Assembly: GCF_009925085.1 (NCBI RefSeq)
Contig: NZ_JAABNR010000002.1
Coordinates: 248,001 to 312,000, forward strand
Source: Stagnihabitans tardus
Lineage (GTDB): Bacteria > Pseudomonadota > Alphaproteobacteria > Rhodobacterales > Rhodobacteraceae
Length of the DNA: 64,000 nt
Direction of reading: 5' to 3'
The notes beneath the pieces were generated by a model. That model worked only from the letters and a program-made list of their open reading frames with translations. It did not search any database and was not told the DNA's origin. The translations under genes were made by a program, and so were the position numbers. Shown here piece after piece: positions 34,966 to 43,151 of this stretch. The stretch's first letter is position 1. Each line of letters begins with the position of its first letter.

Positions 34966-36111
34966 TTATTGCGCGGCGATTTCCGCGTGGAAGGCATGGG
35001 CGATCCAGGGCATCAGGGCCTGGACGTCCGAGGTCTCGACCGTCGAGCCGCACCAGATGCGAAGCCCCGCCGGCGCATCGCGATAGGCGCCGAGGTCGAG
35101 GCCCACGCCCGCCTTCTCCAGCCGTTTCGCAACGGCTTTGGCGAAAGCGGCCGGGTCCTTGATGCGGGCATCGTCGAACTTCAGGCAGACGGAGGTCGTG
35201 GAGGCGATCTCGGGCGTCTCGGCCAGGTTCTTCAGCCAGGGGTTCTGCGCGCAGAAGTCCCAGACCACTTGGGCATTGGCAGAGGCGCGGGCCACGAGGC
35301 CCCGAAGGCCGCCGATGCTTTGCGCCCATTTCAGCGCCACGAGGTAATCCTCATTGGCCAGCATCGAGGGCGTGTTGATCGTCTCACCGACGAAAATCCC
35401 CTCGATCAGCTTGCCCTTCGAGGTCAGGCGGAAAATCTTCGGCAGGGGCCAGGCGGGGGTGTAGCTTTCAAGCCGCTCCACCGCGCGGGGGGAGAGGATC
35501 AGCATGCCATGCGCGCCCTCGCCGCCGAGCACCTTCTGCCAGGAGAAGGTGGTCACATCCAGCTTGTCCCAGGGAAGCTCCATCGCGAAGGCGGCGGAGG
35601 TCGCGTCGCAGATGGTGAGCCCGGCGCGCTCGGCAGGGATCGCGTCGCCATTCGGCAGGCGGCAACCGCTGGTGGTGCCGTTCCAGGTGAAGACCACGTC
35701 GCTGTCGAAATCGACGGTGGTGAAGTCGACGATCTGGCCATAGGGCGCGACCTTGACCTTGGCGTCCAGCTTCAGCTGCTTGACGACGTCCGTCACCCAG
35801 CCTTCGCCGAAGCTCTCCCAGGCCAGCATCTCGACGGGGCGGGCGCCGAGGAGCGACCACAGGGCCATCTCGACGGCGCCGGTGTCCGAGGCCGGGACGA
35901 TCCCGATGCGGTAATCCGCAGGCACGCCCAGGATCTCACGGGTCAGTTGGATCGCCTCGGCCAGTTTCGCCTTGCCGACGGCGGCGCGGTGGCTGCGGCC
36001 CAAGGGCGCGTCTGCCAGCATGTCCAAGGAATAATTCGGGATTTTCGCGCAGGGGCCCGAGGAGAAACGCGGGTTGGCCGGGCGCGTGGCCGGCAGAGTC
36101 ATATCGTTCAT
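34966..36111 (-). CDS. serC: Phosphoserine aminotransferase
   Basis: 381 residues, class V aminotransferase of the alphaproteobacterial SerC branch. It converts 3-phosphohydroxypyruvate and glutamate to phosphoserine. N-terminal [44 protein letters not shown], and the PLP-lysine region [16 protein letters not shown] are visible. GGAAGG lies five bases before ATG 36111 and falls in a short hairpin that is part of the probable serC leader. It is divergent from serB and precedes serA on the same strand. Confidence 0.96.
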   Translation of the reverse strand: MNDMTLPATRPANPRFSSGPCAKIPNYSLDMLADAPLGRSHRAAVGKAKLAEAIQLTREILGVPADYRIGIVPASDTGAVEMALWSLLGARPVEMLAWESFGEGWVTDVVKQLKLDAKVKVAPYGQIVDFTTVDFDSDVVFTWNGTTSGCRLPNGDAIPAERAGLTICDATSAAFAMELPWDKLDVTTFSWQKVLGGEGAHGMLILSPRAVERLESYTPAWPLPKIFRLTSKGKLIEGIFVGETINTPSMLANEDYLVALKWAQSIGGLRGLVARASANAQVVWDFCAQNPWLKNLAETPEIASTTSVCLKFDDARIKDPAAFAKAVAKRLEKAGVGLDLGAYRDAPAGLRIWCGSTVETSDVQALMPWIAHAFHAEIAAQ

Positions 36112-36180
36112 GGTAGCCTTCCAGCTAAAAGCCCCCCGGTGGGGAGGGGTGTCCCGCCGCCTTGCCTAAAGACCGCCCCG
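36112..36180 (-). promoter_or_regulatory. Probable serC leader RNA
   Basis: The minus-strand leader just before serC can form TAGC-TGGAAG-GCTA (complement of 36114-36127), placing the Shine-Dalgarno GGAAGG in a hairpin, and a CCCC/GGGG stem (complement of 36134-36144) just upstream. A 'serC leader' motif is known in alphaproteobacteria, with its last stem overlapping the serC ribosome site; position and form here fit that description. I could not check the full consensus. A candidate promoter (TTGCAC near 36188) lies upstream. Confidence 0.5.
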
Positions 36181-36277
36181 CTCTGGTGCAAGCGGAAAAA
36201 TCGCGCTATTGCGGCGCTTCATCCCCGAAAAGCGACGCGCTTTTCCACTATCGGAAACCTGTGGAGCCAAAACGCCC

Positions 36278-37153
36278 ATGTTCACCGTCTCGCTTCTGAC
36301 CGCGCCCGACCGCCCGATCCTGGACCGTGTGGCCGTCGAATCCCTGCGCAATGCCTGGGGCGGGGGGCAGGCGATCTGGCTCGATCCCGGGGTGGCGGCG
36401 GAGTTCACGCTGGACCACAGCCCGGCGAATTTGTGGGAGGTCTGGGCCTCCTTCCAGTCCATGGGGATCGACCTCGCTTGCCAAAAGACCGAAGGGCGCA
36501 AGAAGCGGCTGCTGATCGCGGATATGGATTCGACCATGATCCAGCAGGAATGCATCGACGAATTGGCCGATGAGGCGGGGGTGGGGGCTTATGTGGCCGA
36601 TATCACCAAGAGGGCGATGAATGGCGAGCTGGATTTCGAGGCGGCCTTGCGGGAGCGGGTTGGCCTGCTGCGCGGTCTGAAGGTCTCGGTGATCGAAGGG
36701 GTCTTGCGCGACCGGATCACCCTGATGCCCGGGGGAAAGGTGCTTCTGGCGACGATGAAGGCGAATGGAGCCTATGCAGCGCTGGTTTCGGGCGGCTTCA
36801 CTGCCTTTACCGCGCGGATCGCGGCGGTTCTGGGGTTCGATGAGAACCGCGCCAATACGCTCTTGACGGCGGGTGATGTCCTGTCGGGCGAGGTTGCCGA
36901 CCCGATCCTCGGCAAACAGGCCAAGCTGGACGCGCTGAACGAGATCACCGCGCGGCTGGGCTTTACGCCCGCCGAGGCCCTGGCAGTGGGCGATGGCGCC
37001 AATGACCTGGCCATGTTGAACCGGGCGGGGATGGGCGTGGCCTTGCACGCCAAGCCCTCGGTCGCCGCGCAATGCGAGGTGCGGGTGAACCACGGCGACC
37101 TGACGGCGCTCTTGTATTTGCAGGGCTATGCCCGTGAAGAGTTCGTCGCATGA
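36278..37153 (+). CDS. serB: Phosphoserine phosphatase
   Basis: 291 residues from ATG 36278 (MFTVSLLTAPDRPILD), with GGAG upstream; the frame extension to 36209 is in the divergent promoter region. HAD-family phosphatase motifs are present: LLIADMDSTMIQQECIDELAD (nucleophile Asp and acid Asp), LVSGGFTAFT (Ser), and AVGDGANDLAMLNRAGMGVA with a conserved Lys earlier (LGKQAKL). The N-terminal about 75 residues form the ACT-like domain of this SerB subtype. It performs the last step of serine synthesis. A dyad AAAAGCG-ACG-CGCTTTT (36228-36244) lies in the region shared with serC. Confidence 0.96.
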   Translation: MFTVSLLTAPDRPILDRVAVESLRNAWGGGQAIWLDPGVAAEFTLDHSPANLWEVWASFQSMGIDLACQKTEGRKKRLLIADMDSTMIQQECIDELADEAGVGAYVADITKRAMNGELDFEAALRERVGLLRGLKVSVIEGVLRDRITLMPGGKVLLATMKANGAYAALVSGGFTAFTARIAAVLGFDENRANTLLTAGDVLSGEVADPILGKQAKLDALNEITARLGFTPAEALAVGDGANDLAMLNRAGMGVALHAKPSVAAQCEVRVNHGDLTALLYLQGYAREEFVA

Positions 37154-37158
37154 TCAAG

Positions 37159-37178
37159 GCCCGGGGTATACCCCGGGC
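37159..37178. repeat. Perfect 20-bp GC palindrome after serB
   Basis: GCCCGGGGTA directly followed by its reverse complement, six bases after the serB stop. There is no T-run, so it is not a classical terminator. It belongs with the CCCGGG-type dyads near 45.3, 45.4, 51.0 and 55.4 kb. Confidence 0.7.
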
Positions 37179-37261
37179 TACGCAGCGCAACCAGAGCGGC
37201 AGGTTTGCAGCGGCGGGTTTGCCCCCCTCGACATTCCGCGCGCCCCTTGGGATGAAGGCGC

Positions 37262-37732
37262 ATGGAAATCCGCGACACCTCCCCCGCTGACGCCGCCGAG
37301 ATGGCGGAGCTCTTGAACGCCATCATCGCGATCGGCGGCACCACGGCGCATCAAGAGCCCAAGACGCCTGACCAGGTCCGGCAGGGCTATATCGACGGGC
37401 CAGGCGTGCGGACCTCGGTCCTGGCCTGCGAGGGGGGCCGGGTCATCGGCTGGCAGTCCATCGAGCACTGGGAGGGCGGTTTCCACATCGGCTCTTTCGT
37501 GCGCCCCGGCATCCAGGCCAGGGGCGTCGGCGCTGCCATGTTTGCCCGCACCCTGGCCCAGGCCCGGGCGGCAGGCATCCCCGAGATCATCGCCTCGATC
37601 CGGGCCGACAATGTGCCGGGCCTGGCCTTTTACGCCAAGATGGGGTTCAGGGACTTTGCGCAGGACCCCGATTTCGCGCTGAAGGACGGCAGGGTCGTCG
37701 GCCGGGTTCACCGGAAACTCTCCCTTGTTTGA
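37262..37732 (+). CDS. GNAT family N-acetyltransferase
   Basis: 156 residues. N-terminal MEIRDTSPADAAEMAELLNAI is the usual GNAT start. The acetyl-CoA site is seen in SFVRPGIQARGVGAAMFARTL (motif A, Q/RxxGxG/A form) and SIRADNVPGLAFYAKMGFRDF (motif B). Substrate unknown. Relatives by feel are the phosphinothricin or general L-amino acid acetyltransferases. GAAGG precedes ATG 37262. The stop overlaps the TTG start of the exporter gene. Confidence 0.87.
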   Translation: MEIRDTSPADAAEMAELLNAIIAIGGTTAHQEPKTPDQVRQGYIDGPGVRTSVLACEGGRVIGWQSIEHWEGGFHIGSFVRPGIQARGVGAAMFARTLAQARAAGIPEIIASIRADNVPGLAFYAKMGFRDFAQDPDFALKDGRVVGRVHRKLSLV

Positions 37733-38486
37733 GATCGCAACCCACCTCGCCCTGATCCTGATCGCGGTGGCCTTCCTTGCGGGGTTCATCGATTCCATCG
37801 CGGGCGGAGGCGGGCTTCTGTCGGTCCCGGCGCTGCTTCTGGCGGGGGTGCCCCCGGTGAACGCGCTGGCCACCAACAAGCTGCAGGGCATGGCAGGCGC
37901 GGGCACGGCACTCGCCAATTATGTCCACGCAGGCCAGGTCACCCCGCGCGACCAGCTCCCCATGGCCGCCGTCAGCCTGGTGGCGGGGGCGCTCGGCTCG
38001 CTTGCCGCCTCGCATCTGTCGGCCGAGATCCTGCGGCTGATCATGCCGCCCATCCTCATCGCCATCGCCCTTTTCTTCGCGCTGAAGCCCGGCCTGACCG
38101 ACCAGCCGCGCCCGCGCCGGATGTCGGTGCCGCTGTTCACCGCAACCATCGTGCCGGTCATCGCCGGATATGACGGCTTCTTCGGCCCCGGCACCGGGTC
38201 TTTCTTCATGCTGGCCATCGTGCTTTTGCTGGGCTCGGGCGTGCTGAAGGCCACGGCCGAGACCAAGATGCTGAACTTCGCCTCGAACATCGGGAGCTTT
38301 GCGGTCTTTGCATTGCAGGGCCACATGTTCTGGGCCCTGGGGCTGGGGATGGCCCTGGCGCAGGTCGCGGGGGCCACCCTGGGCAGCCGCCTGGCGCTGC
38401 GCATCGGGGCCCGGCTGATCAAGCCGCTCCTGGTCGCCACCTCGACCGGCATGGCCTTGCGGCTTCTGTGGCAGGCCTGGGGCTAG
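37725..38486 (+). CDS. TSUP family (TauE/SafE) membrane exporter
   Basis: 253 residues with about eight hydrophobic segments. The first repeat has AFLAGFIDSIAGGGGLLSVPALLL and ALATNKLQGM; the second has GYDGFFGPGTGSFFMLAIVLLLG and TAETKMLNFASN. These are the signature elements of TSUP proteins, which export organosulfonates or related anions. The TTG start at 37725 overlaps the GNAT stop. Its 3' end overlaps the convergent STAS-like gene by four bases. Substrate unknown. Confidence 0.9.
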   Translation: MFEIATHLALILIAVAFLAGFIDSIAGGGGLLSVPALLLAGVPPVNALATNKLQGMAGAGTALANYVHAGQVTPRDQLPMAAVSLVAGALGSLAASHLSAEILRLIMPPILIAIALFFALKPGLTDQPRPRRMSVPLFTATIVPVIAGYDGFFGPGTGSFFMLAIVLLLGSGVLKATAETKMLNFASNIGSFAVFALQGHMFWALGLGMALAQVAGATLGSRLALRIGARLIKPLLVATSTGMALRLLWQAWG

Positions 38487-38896
38487 GTTGCGAAGAGCGA
38501 TGCGAAACTCAGCTCGGTCCGGCCGGCAAGCGCCAGGGCCTCTTCCTCGGTCCAGACCGGGCGCATCTTGATCACCGTGGTCATGTCCAGGATCTGCTCC
38601 AGCATCCGCACATAGCCAAAGACGGTCTGGTTGCTGACCAGGACGACCGAAACCACGGGATGGCGGAACCGGGACAGCTCTGGCGCCAGGCGCGCGACCT
38701 TGGTGAAGATCGACAGGAAAGAGGCCTCGATCTCGGTCACCCCCCGCGCATCGCACAGCATCACGTGCTGCGGGTTGAAATCGGCGGCGCGGACATAGTC
38801 GAGAAAAAGCTCCGCCCCCTCGGCAACCGTCAGCTTCCCATTGAACAGGAAGGTGGCCAGTTCGCGTTCGGGTTGGATGCGGTACCTGTGGGGCAT
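38483..38896 (-). CDS. STAS/SpoIIAA-like hypothetical protein
   Basis: 137 residues from ATG 38896 (MPHRYRIQPERELATFLFNGKLT). An upstream ATG at 38926 and the frame extension to 38989 are possible but have no better ribosome site. The alternation of beta strands and helices (LATFLFNGKLTVAEGAELFLDYVR, HVMLCDARGVTEIEASF, VVSVVLVSNQTVFGYVRMLEQIL) looks like the SpoIIAA/STAS-like fold of single-domain proteins of unknown function. No signal peptide or membrane helix. No functional inference is possible. Confidence 0.6.
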   Translation of the reverse strand: MPHRYRIQPERELATFLFNGKLTVAEGAELFLDYVRAADFNPQHVMLCDARGVTEIEASFLSIFTKVARLAPELSRFRHPVVSVVLVSNQTVFGYVRMLEQILDMTTVIKMRPVWTEEEALALAGRTELSFASLFAT

Positions 38897-39025
38897 TGTC
38901 AGAGCATGGCTAGGGTCAAAGGGCATTTCCTTGATTTGACGCAAGCCTTGCGGGCAATTCATCCGCAAGGGCCGCGCAACTGTGGTCATGCGAACGGCAG
39001 TGCAGGGCCTTTATGTCGGCCGGGG

Positions 39026-39922
39026 TCACTCTGCCGCCAGACTGACACGTTCCGCGCCGATCTGGACCAACTTTTCCGTGACCCGCGCCATGCGCAGGCA
39101 AAAGGCCGAGAAGGCGGGCAGGGGTTCGACCCGGCGTTCGTCCAGGTAGAGCGAGCGGTCGATCTCGATCTGCACGACATGTTTGCGGCTGACCGGGTGG
39201 CCATAGGTCTGGGCGATATAGGCTCCGGCGAAGGGCGAGTTGCGGGCGGTGCGGAAGCCTTCGGAGCGGAAGATTTCCTCGATCTGGTCGACGAGGCCCC
39301 GGTCGGCGGCGGCGCCGAAGCGGTCGCCCAGCACGACCTCGGGCAGGGGCTGGCCGGGGCGGGCATGGCTTTCGATGGCCTCGTGCGGCATGGAGTGGCA
39401 GTCGAGGAGGATCGCCTCGCCGAAGCGGCGGTGGGTCTGCGCCAGGAGGCCGCGCAACTGGTCGTGCCAGGGATGCCAATGGCGCGCGATGCGGTCGCGG
39501 GCCTGGGCGAGCGGCAGCTTGCCCGCATAGATCGCGCGGCCCCCGGCGACGACGCGGGGAATCACGCCCAGGCCCGAGGAGATTCGCGGATTGTGCGCCG
39601 GGCGCGAGACGCCCTCGATCACGGCGGGGTCCAACTCGTCTGCCCCCCGGTTCAGGTCGATATAGGCCCGCGGGGCCCGGGCGAGAATCAGCGGCGCCCC
39701 CATCAAGGGCGCGCGGGCGAAGAGCCGGTCGACATAGGCATCCTCGGAGGAGCGCAGGTGCAGGGGCGAGAGCACGCTGGCGGCCAAGAAATCCTGGGGG
39801 TAGTCGCGCCCGGAATGGGGCGAGGAAAAGACCACGCTCGTGGTGGTCTTGTGCGGGCTGATTAGCCTGAAAGCCTCACCCTCGAGGATATGTTCGCGCA
39901 TGCCGTCCATGTTTTTCACCAT
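39026..39922 (-). CDS. N-formylglutamate amidohydrolase family protein
   Basis: 298 residues. VVFSSPHSGRDYP near the N-terminus, LARAPRAYIDLNRGADELD and LLDCHSMPHEA are family motifs with likely metal-binding His and Asp. The enzyme hydrolyses N-formylglutamate, as in one branch of histidine catabolism. No other hut gene is present here, so the physiological substrate may differ. ATG 39922 is kept, with AAGG upstream; an in-frame ATG lies at 39910. Confidence 0.87.
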   Translation of the reverse strand: MVKNMDGMREHILEGEAFRLISPHKTTTSVVFSSPHSGRDYPQDFLAASVLSPLHLRSSEDAYVDRLFARAPLMGAPLILARAPRAYIDLNRGADELDPAVIEGVSRPAHNPRISSGLGVIPRVVAGGRAIYAGKLPLAQARDRIARHWHPWHDQLRGLLAQTHRRFGEAILLDCHSMPHEAIESHARPGQPLPEVVLGDRFGAAADRGLVDQIEEIFRSEGFRTARNSPFAGAYIAQTYGHPVSRKHVVQIEIDRSLYLDERRVEPLPAFSAFCLRMARVTEKLVQIGAERVSLAAE

Positions 39923-39951
39923 AAGCCTTAAATCTGGTGTGGAGAAAGCCC

Positions 39952-39980
39952 TTGAACACCCCCGCGACTCTCTTTATAGC
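39952..39980 (+). promoter_or_regulatory. Promoter of tRNA-Val
   Basis: TTGAAC (39952-39957) and TATAGC (39975-39980) are separated by exactly 17 bases. Transcription would start near 39987, about 57 bases before tRNA-Val. This is the best sigma-70-type promoter I can read in the window. Confidence 0.65.
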
Positions 39981-40043
39981 CACCCCACATTCGCGGTTCA
40001 GCCGCCGGATCGGCAACGAAACGGGGCAGAATCACCGAAGAGT

Positions 40044-40118
40044 GGGCGGTTAGCTCAGCGGTAGAGCACTACGTTGACATCGTAGTGGCCACTGGTTCGA
40101 TCCCAGTACCGCCCACCA
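40044..40118 (+). tRNA. tRNA-Val (anticodon GAC)
   Basis: 75 nt with encoded CCA. Acceptor GGGCGGT pairs with ACCGCCC. The D-arm is GCTC...GAGC, the anticodon stem CTACG/CGTAG encloses TTGACAT (anticodon GAC, reading GTC and GTT), and the T-arm has TTCGATC. rpmJ follows 73 bases later on the same strand and may share the transcript. Confidence 0.97.
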
Positions 40119-40191
40119 TTTCGCCGTCATCCTCGGGTGGCAAGGGTTTCAACTGGCGCGACGACGCGCCGCGACAAAAGGGGAGTGGACC

Positions 40192-40317
40192 ATGAAGGTT
40201 GCCAACTCGCTGCGTTCGCTGAAGACGCGTCACCGCGATTGCCAGATCGTGCGCCGCAAAGGCCGCGTTTACGTGATCAACAAGACGCAAAAGCGCTACA
40301 AGGCCCGTCAGGGCTGA
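40192..40317 (+). CDS. rpmJ: 50S ribosomal protein L36 (bL36)
   Basis: 41 residues, beginning [18 protein letters not shown] and ending [12 protein letters not shown]. This is the 41-residue alphaproteobacterial L36 form, with conserved [12 protein letters not shown]. The four-residue zinc ribbon of C+ paralogues is not present (only one Cys remains), so it is a C- type protein. GGGGAG precedes ATG 40192. A strong terminator follows at 40341. It is a small structural protein of the large ribosomal subunit. Confidence 0.95.
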   Translation: MKVANSLRSLKTRHRDCQIVRRKGRVYVINKTQKRYKARQG

Positions 40318-40340
40318 GTTTTCAGCGCAAAGCATCCAAG

Positions 40341-40375
40341 GGCCGCCCGGGAAACCGTGGCGGCCTTTTGGTTTT
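40341..40375 (+). terminator. Rho-independent terminator after rpmJ
   Basis: GGCCGCC (40341-40347) pairs with GGCGGCC (40359-40365), with an inner CGG/CCG extension around a GAAA loop, followed directly by TTTTGGTTTT. Confidence 0.88.
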
Positions 40376-40445
40376 CCCGCCCCCGGGTCGCATTCACCCC
40401 CGCTTAAGGCTCCTGCGGCATCTTGCCGGGTGAAACGGAGCGGTC

Positions 40446-41777
40446 ATGGCGACGATTGATGGCGGTGCGGGCGATGACAGCCTGGCGGGCACCTCGGGCA
40501 GCGATACCCTGACGGCCTTGGCCGGCAATGACACGGTCCTGGCCGGGGCCGGGTCGGATTCGCTTTGGGGCGGCGCGGGCAACGACCTCCTTTACGGCGG
40601 CGATGGCAGCGACACGCTGATGGGCGAGGCTGGCGACGACAGCCTGGACGGCGGGGCCGACAACGATTCCATCGTCGCCGGCCTGGGCGATGACCGCGTC
40701 CAGGCCGGGCTTGGCGAGGACACGCTCTATGGCGACGAGGGCGCCGACAGCCTGCAGGCCGATGCGGGCAATGACCTGGTCTTTGCCGGGGCGGGGAACG
40801 ATTCCCTTTACGGCGGGGCCGATGACGACACGCTTTACGGCGGCACCAACGACGACCTGGCGCTGGGGGGCGATGGCAACGACCTGATCTATGGCCAGGA
40901 GGACAATGACACGGTCGGGGGCGGGGCGGGCGACGACCGGCTTTACGGCGGGCAGGGCGCCGATGTCTTCGTGACGGGCGCAGGGGCCGGGGTCGAGGTG
41001 ATCGAGGACTATACACCCGGAGACGGCGACCTCATCGCCATCGACTATCCCGGGATCACCAGTTTCAGCCAGTTGCAGCCACTGATGTCCGACGATGGCG
41101 CCTACGGCACGCTGATCACCTTTCCCGATGGCGGGGTCACGCAGATCCGCTGGACCGCGCCGATCCATCTCTCGTCGGCCAATTTCGTCTTTGGCGCCGG
41201 GCCGGTCTGCTTCCTGGGCGGCACGAAGATCGACACCGACCGGGGCCCCCGCCCGGTGCAAGAGCTTGCGCCCGGCGACCTGGTCCTGACGCGCGACCAT
41301 GGGCTCTTGCCCCTGTTGCACCTGTGCCGCGCGACCTGGCGCTTTCGGCCCGGGCCGCACCGGATGAAGCCCATCCGCCTCGCGCCCGGAGCCCTGGACT
41401 CCGGCCTGCCCGCCTGCGAGCTCATCGTCTCGCCCCAGCATCGCATCGCCTGGCCGCCGCTGGAGCCCCGCGCCCTGGTGCCTGCGCGGCATCTCTTGGG
41501 GCTGGAGGGGGTCAGCCAGAGGCCCGGCTGCCTGCGGGCGCGCTATTTCCACCTGCTTCTGCCCTGCCATGCCCTGGTCCGGGCCAATGGCGCCTGGGCG
41601 GAATCGCTGCTGGTGACCGAGGCTGGCCCGCGCATTCCCTTCCTGCCGCGCGGCCTGGCCCCCGTGCCCATGGCGCCCGCCTTGCCCCTGGTCCGCGCGA
41701 CCTGGCAGGCCGAGGCGCCGCCATTGGGGCTTCCCCCGGAGCCGCGCCTTGTGCAGGATGACCGCGCCCCCGCCTGA
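40446..41777 (+). CDS. RTX repeat protein with C-terminal Hint domain
   Basis: 443 residues. After MATID there are about nineteen consecutive glycine-aspartate nonapeptides (residues about 6-176; for example GGAGDDSLA, GGAGNDLLY, GGDGNDLIY), which bind calcium outside the cell. A transition segment follows (EVIEDYTPGDGDLIAIDYPG). A Hint (Hedgehog/intein) domain starts at the Cys in VCFLGGTKIDTDRGPRPVQELAPGDLVLT (Cys codon 41208-41210, about residue 255) and continues past SPQHRIAW. There is no N-terminal signal peptide, as expected of type I secretion substrates. Known Hint domains can self-process; whether this one is active is unknown. No secretion genes are nearby. Confidence 0.88.
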   Translation: MATIDGGAGDDSLAGTSGSDTLTALAGNDTVLAGAGSDSLWGGAGNDLLYGGDGSDTLMGEAGDDSLDGGADNDSIVAGLGDDRVQAGLGEDTLYGDEGADSLQADAGNDLVFAGAGNDSLYGGADDDTLYGGTNDDLALGGDGNDLIYGQEDNDTVGGGAGDDRLYGGQGADVFVTGAGAGVEVIEDYTPGDGDLIAIDYPGITSFSQLQPLMSDDGAYGTLITFPDGGVTQIRWTAPIHLSSANFVFGAGPVCFLGGTKIDTDRGPRPVQELAPGDLVLTRDHGLLPLLHLCRATWRFRPGPHRMKPIRLAPGALDSGLPACELIVSPQHRIAWPPLEPRALVPARHLLGLEGVSQRPGCLRARYFHLLLPCHALVRANGAWAESLLVTEAGPRIPFLPRGLAPVPMAPALPLVRATWQAEAPPLGLPPEPRLVQDDRAPA

Positions 41778-41790
41778 CGGAGAAAGCCGG

Positions 41791-42375
41791 ATGAAGCTCT
41801 TCTACTCCCCCACCTCGCCCTTCGTGCGCAAGGTCTCGGTCCTGATCCTGGAGACCGGCCTGCAGGTCGAACGCATCCCGGGCTCGGGCACGCCCCTGGA
41901 CCCGGGCCAGGCGCCCATCGCGCAAAACCCCCTGGGCAAGGTGCCGACCCTGCTGACCGACGAGGGCCAGGCGATCTTCGACAGCCGGGTGATCTGCCGC
42001 TATCTCGACGACAAGGCGGGCGCGGGGCTTTACCAGCCCGACACCTGGGCCATCCTGACGCAAGAGGCCCTGGCCGATGGCATCCTCGAGGCCGCACTCC
42101 TGATGGTCTACGAGGGCCGCCTGCGCCCCGAGGAGCTGCGCTTCGCCCCCTGGGTCGAGGGGCAATCGGCCAAGATCGACCGCGCGTTGGACCTTTTGGA
42201 GACCGCGCCGCCCGAGGGCGCCTTGACCATGGGCCAGATCGCGCTCGGCTGCGCGCTGGGTTACCTCGACTTCCGCCATGGCCCGCGGGACTGGCGCGCG
42301 CGCCGCCCCCGCCTGGCCGCCTGGGCCGAGGGAATCGCCGCCCGCCCCTCGATGCTGGCGACGCTTCCGGCCTGA
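41791..42375 (+). CDS. Glutathione S-transferase family protein
   Basis: 194 residues. N-terminal thioredoxin-like domain begins MKLFYSPTSPFVRKVSVLIL, with the catalytic Ser of the SP-FVRKV type motif. PLGKVPTLL is the cis-Pro region and FDSRVICRYLDD binds the glutathione gamma-glutamyl group. The C-terminal domain is all-helical (ALGYLDFR, RPRLAAWAEGIAARPSM). ACGGAG precedes ATG 41791. It starts 13 bases after the RTX gene, but its function is probably unrelated. Substrate unknown. Confidence 0.88.
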   Translation: MKLFYSPTSPFVRKVSVLILETGLQVERIPGSGTPLDPGQAPIAQNPLGKVPTLLTDEGQAIFDSRVICRYLDDKAGAGLYQPDTWAILTQEALADGILEAALLMVYEGRLRPEELRFAPWVEGQSAKIDRALDLLETAPPEGALTMGQIALGCALGYLDFRHGPRDWRARRPRLAAWAEGIAARPSMLATLPA

Positions 42376-42577
42376 GGCCAGGGCAGACCCCCAAAGATGG
42401 GGGCGCGCCTTGCCATCGCAAGGCCACAGCTTGAGGAAATCTTCATGAAACCGGGCCTATGACCCTTTGTCCGCTGGACCTTGCGACATTCCTTGTCTAA
42501 AACCCGGCGCGCAAGGCTGCGTTTGACGCGGCCTCTCTTGGCATAAGGCCGTCAAGGTCACGGAAGGGAGAACATCG
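42376..42577. other. Intergenic region before petABC
   Basis: 202 bases that must contain the petABC promoter. A TTGACG near 42522 is the best -35 candidate, but only a poorly spaced TAAGGC follows. GGAAGGGAGA just before 42578 is the ribosome site of petA. Confidence 0.4.
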
Positions 42578-43141
42578 GTGTCACAACCAGACGATCACGC
42601 AGGGAGCCGCAGGGATTTCCTGTATTACGCCACCGCCGGAGCTGGTGCCGTCGCCGCGGGTGCCGCGGTCTGGCCGCTGGTGAACCAGATGAACCCCTCG
42701 GCCGATGTCCAGGCCCTGGCCTCGAGAGAGGTCGATATCTCGGGCCTCACCGAGGGCACGCAGATCACCGAGCTGTGGCGCGGCAAGCCGGTTTTCATCC
42801 GCTACCGCTCCCAGGCCGAGATCGACGCCGCCCGGGCGACGCCCCTGGCCGACCTGGTGGACACCAAGGCCGAGAACGACAACCTGACCCCCGAGGCCCA
42901 GGCGACCGACGAGAACCGGACGCTGGACCCCGAGGGCAAGTGGCTGGTGATGATGGGCGTCTGCACGCACCTCGGCTGCGTGCCGCTGGGCGATGGCGCG
43001 GGCGATTTCGGGGGCTGGTTCTGCCCCTGCCACGGGTCGCACTACGACCAGGCGGGCCGCATCCGCAAGGGACCGGCGCCGCGCAACCTTCAGGTTCCGG
43101 TCGCGTCCTTCGTGAACGAAACCACGATCAAGCTGGGCTGA
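42578..43141 (+). CDS. petA: Ubiquinol-cytochrome c reductase Rieske iron-sulfur subunit
   Basis: 187 residues, GTG start with AAGGGAG upstream. [19 protein letters not shown] is a twin-arginine export motif followed by the single membrane anchor. The 2Fe-2S ligands are in [11 protein letters not shown] and [12 protein letters not shown], each with one Cys and one His ligand plus the disulfide cysteines. It transfers electrons from ubiquinol at the Qo site to cytochrome c1. First gene of the petABC (fbcFBC) operon; ten bases separate it from petB. Confidence 0.97.
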   Translation: MSQPDDHAGSRRDFLYYATAGAGAVAAGAAVWPLVNQMNPSADVQALASREVDISGLTEGTQITELWRGKPVFIRYRSQAEIDAARATPLADLVDTKAENDNLTPEAQATDENRTLDPEGKWLVMMGVCTHLGCVPLGDGAGDFGGWFCPCHGSHYDQAGRIRKGPAPRNLQVPVASFVNETTIKLG

Positions 43142-43151
43142 GGGGGGAACA

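Noticed and set aside
42522-42550. Sigma-70 promoter for petABC at TTGACG
   Set aside because: The only -10-like hexamer (TAAGGC) is about 15 bases away, too close and a poor match; position left undetermined.
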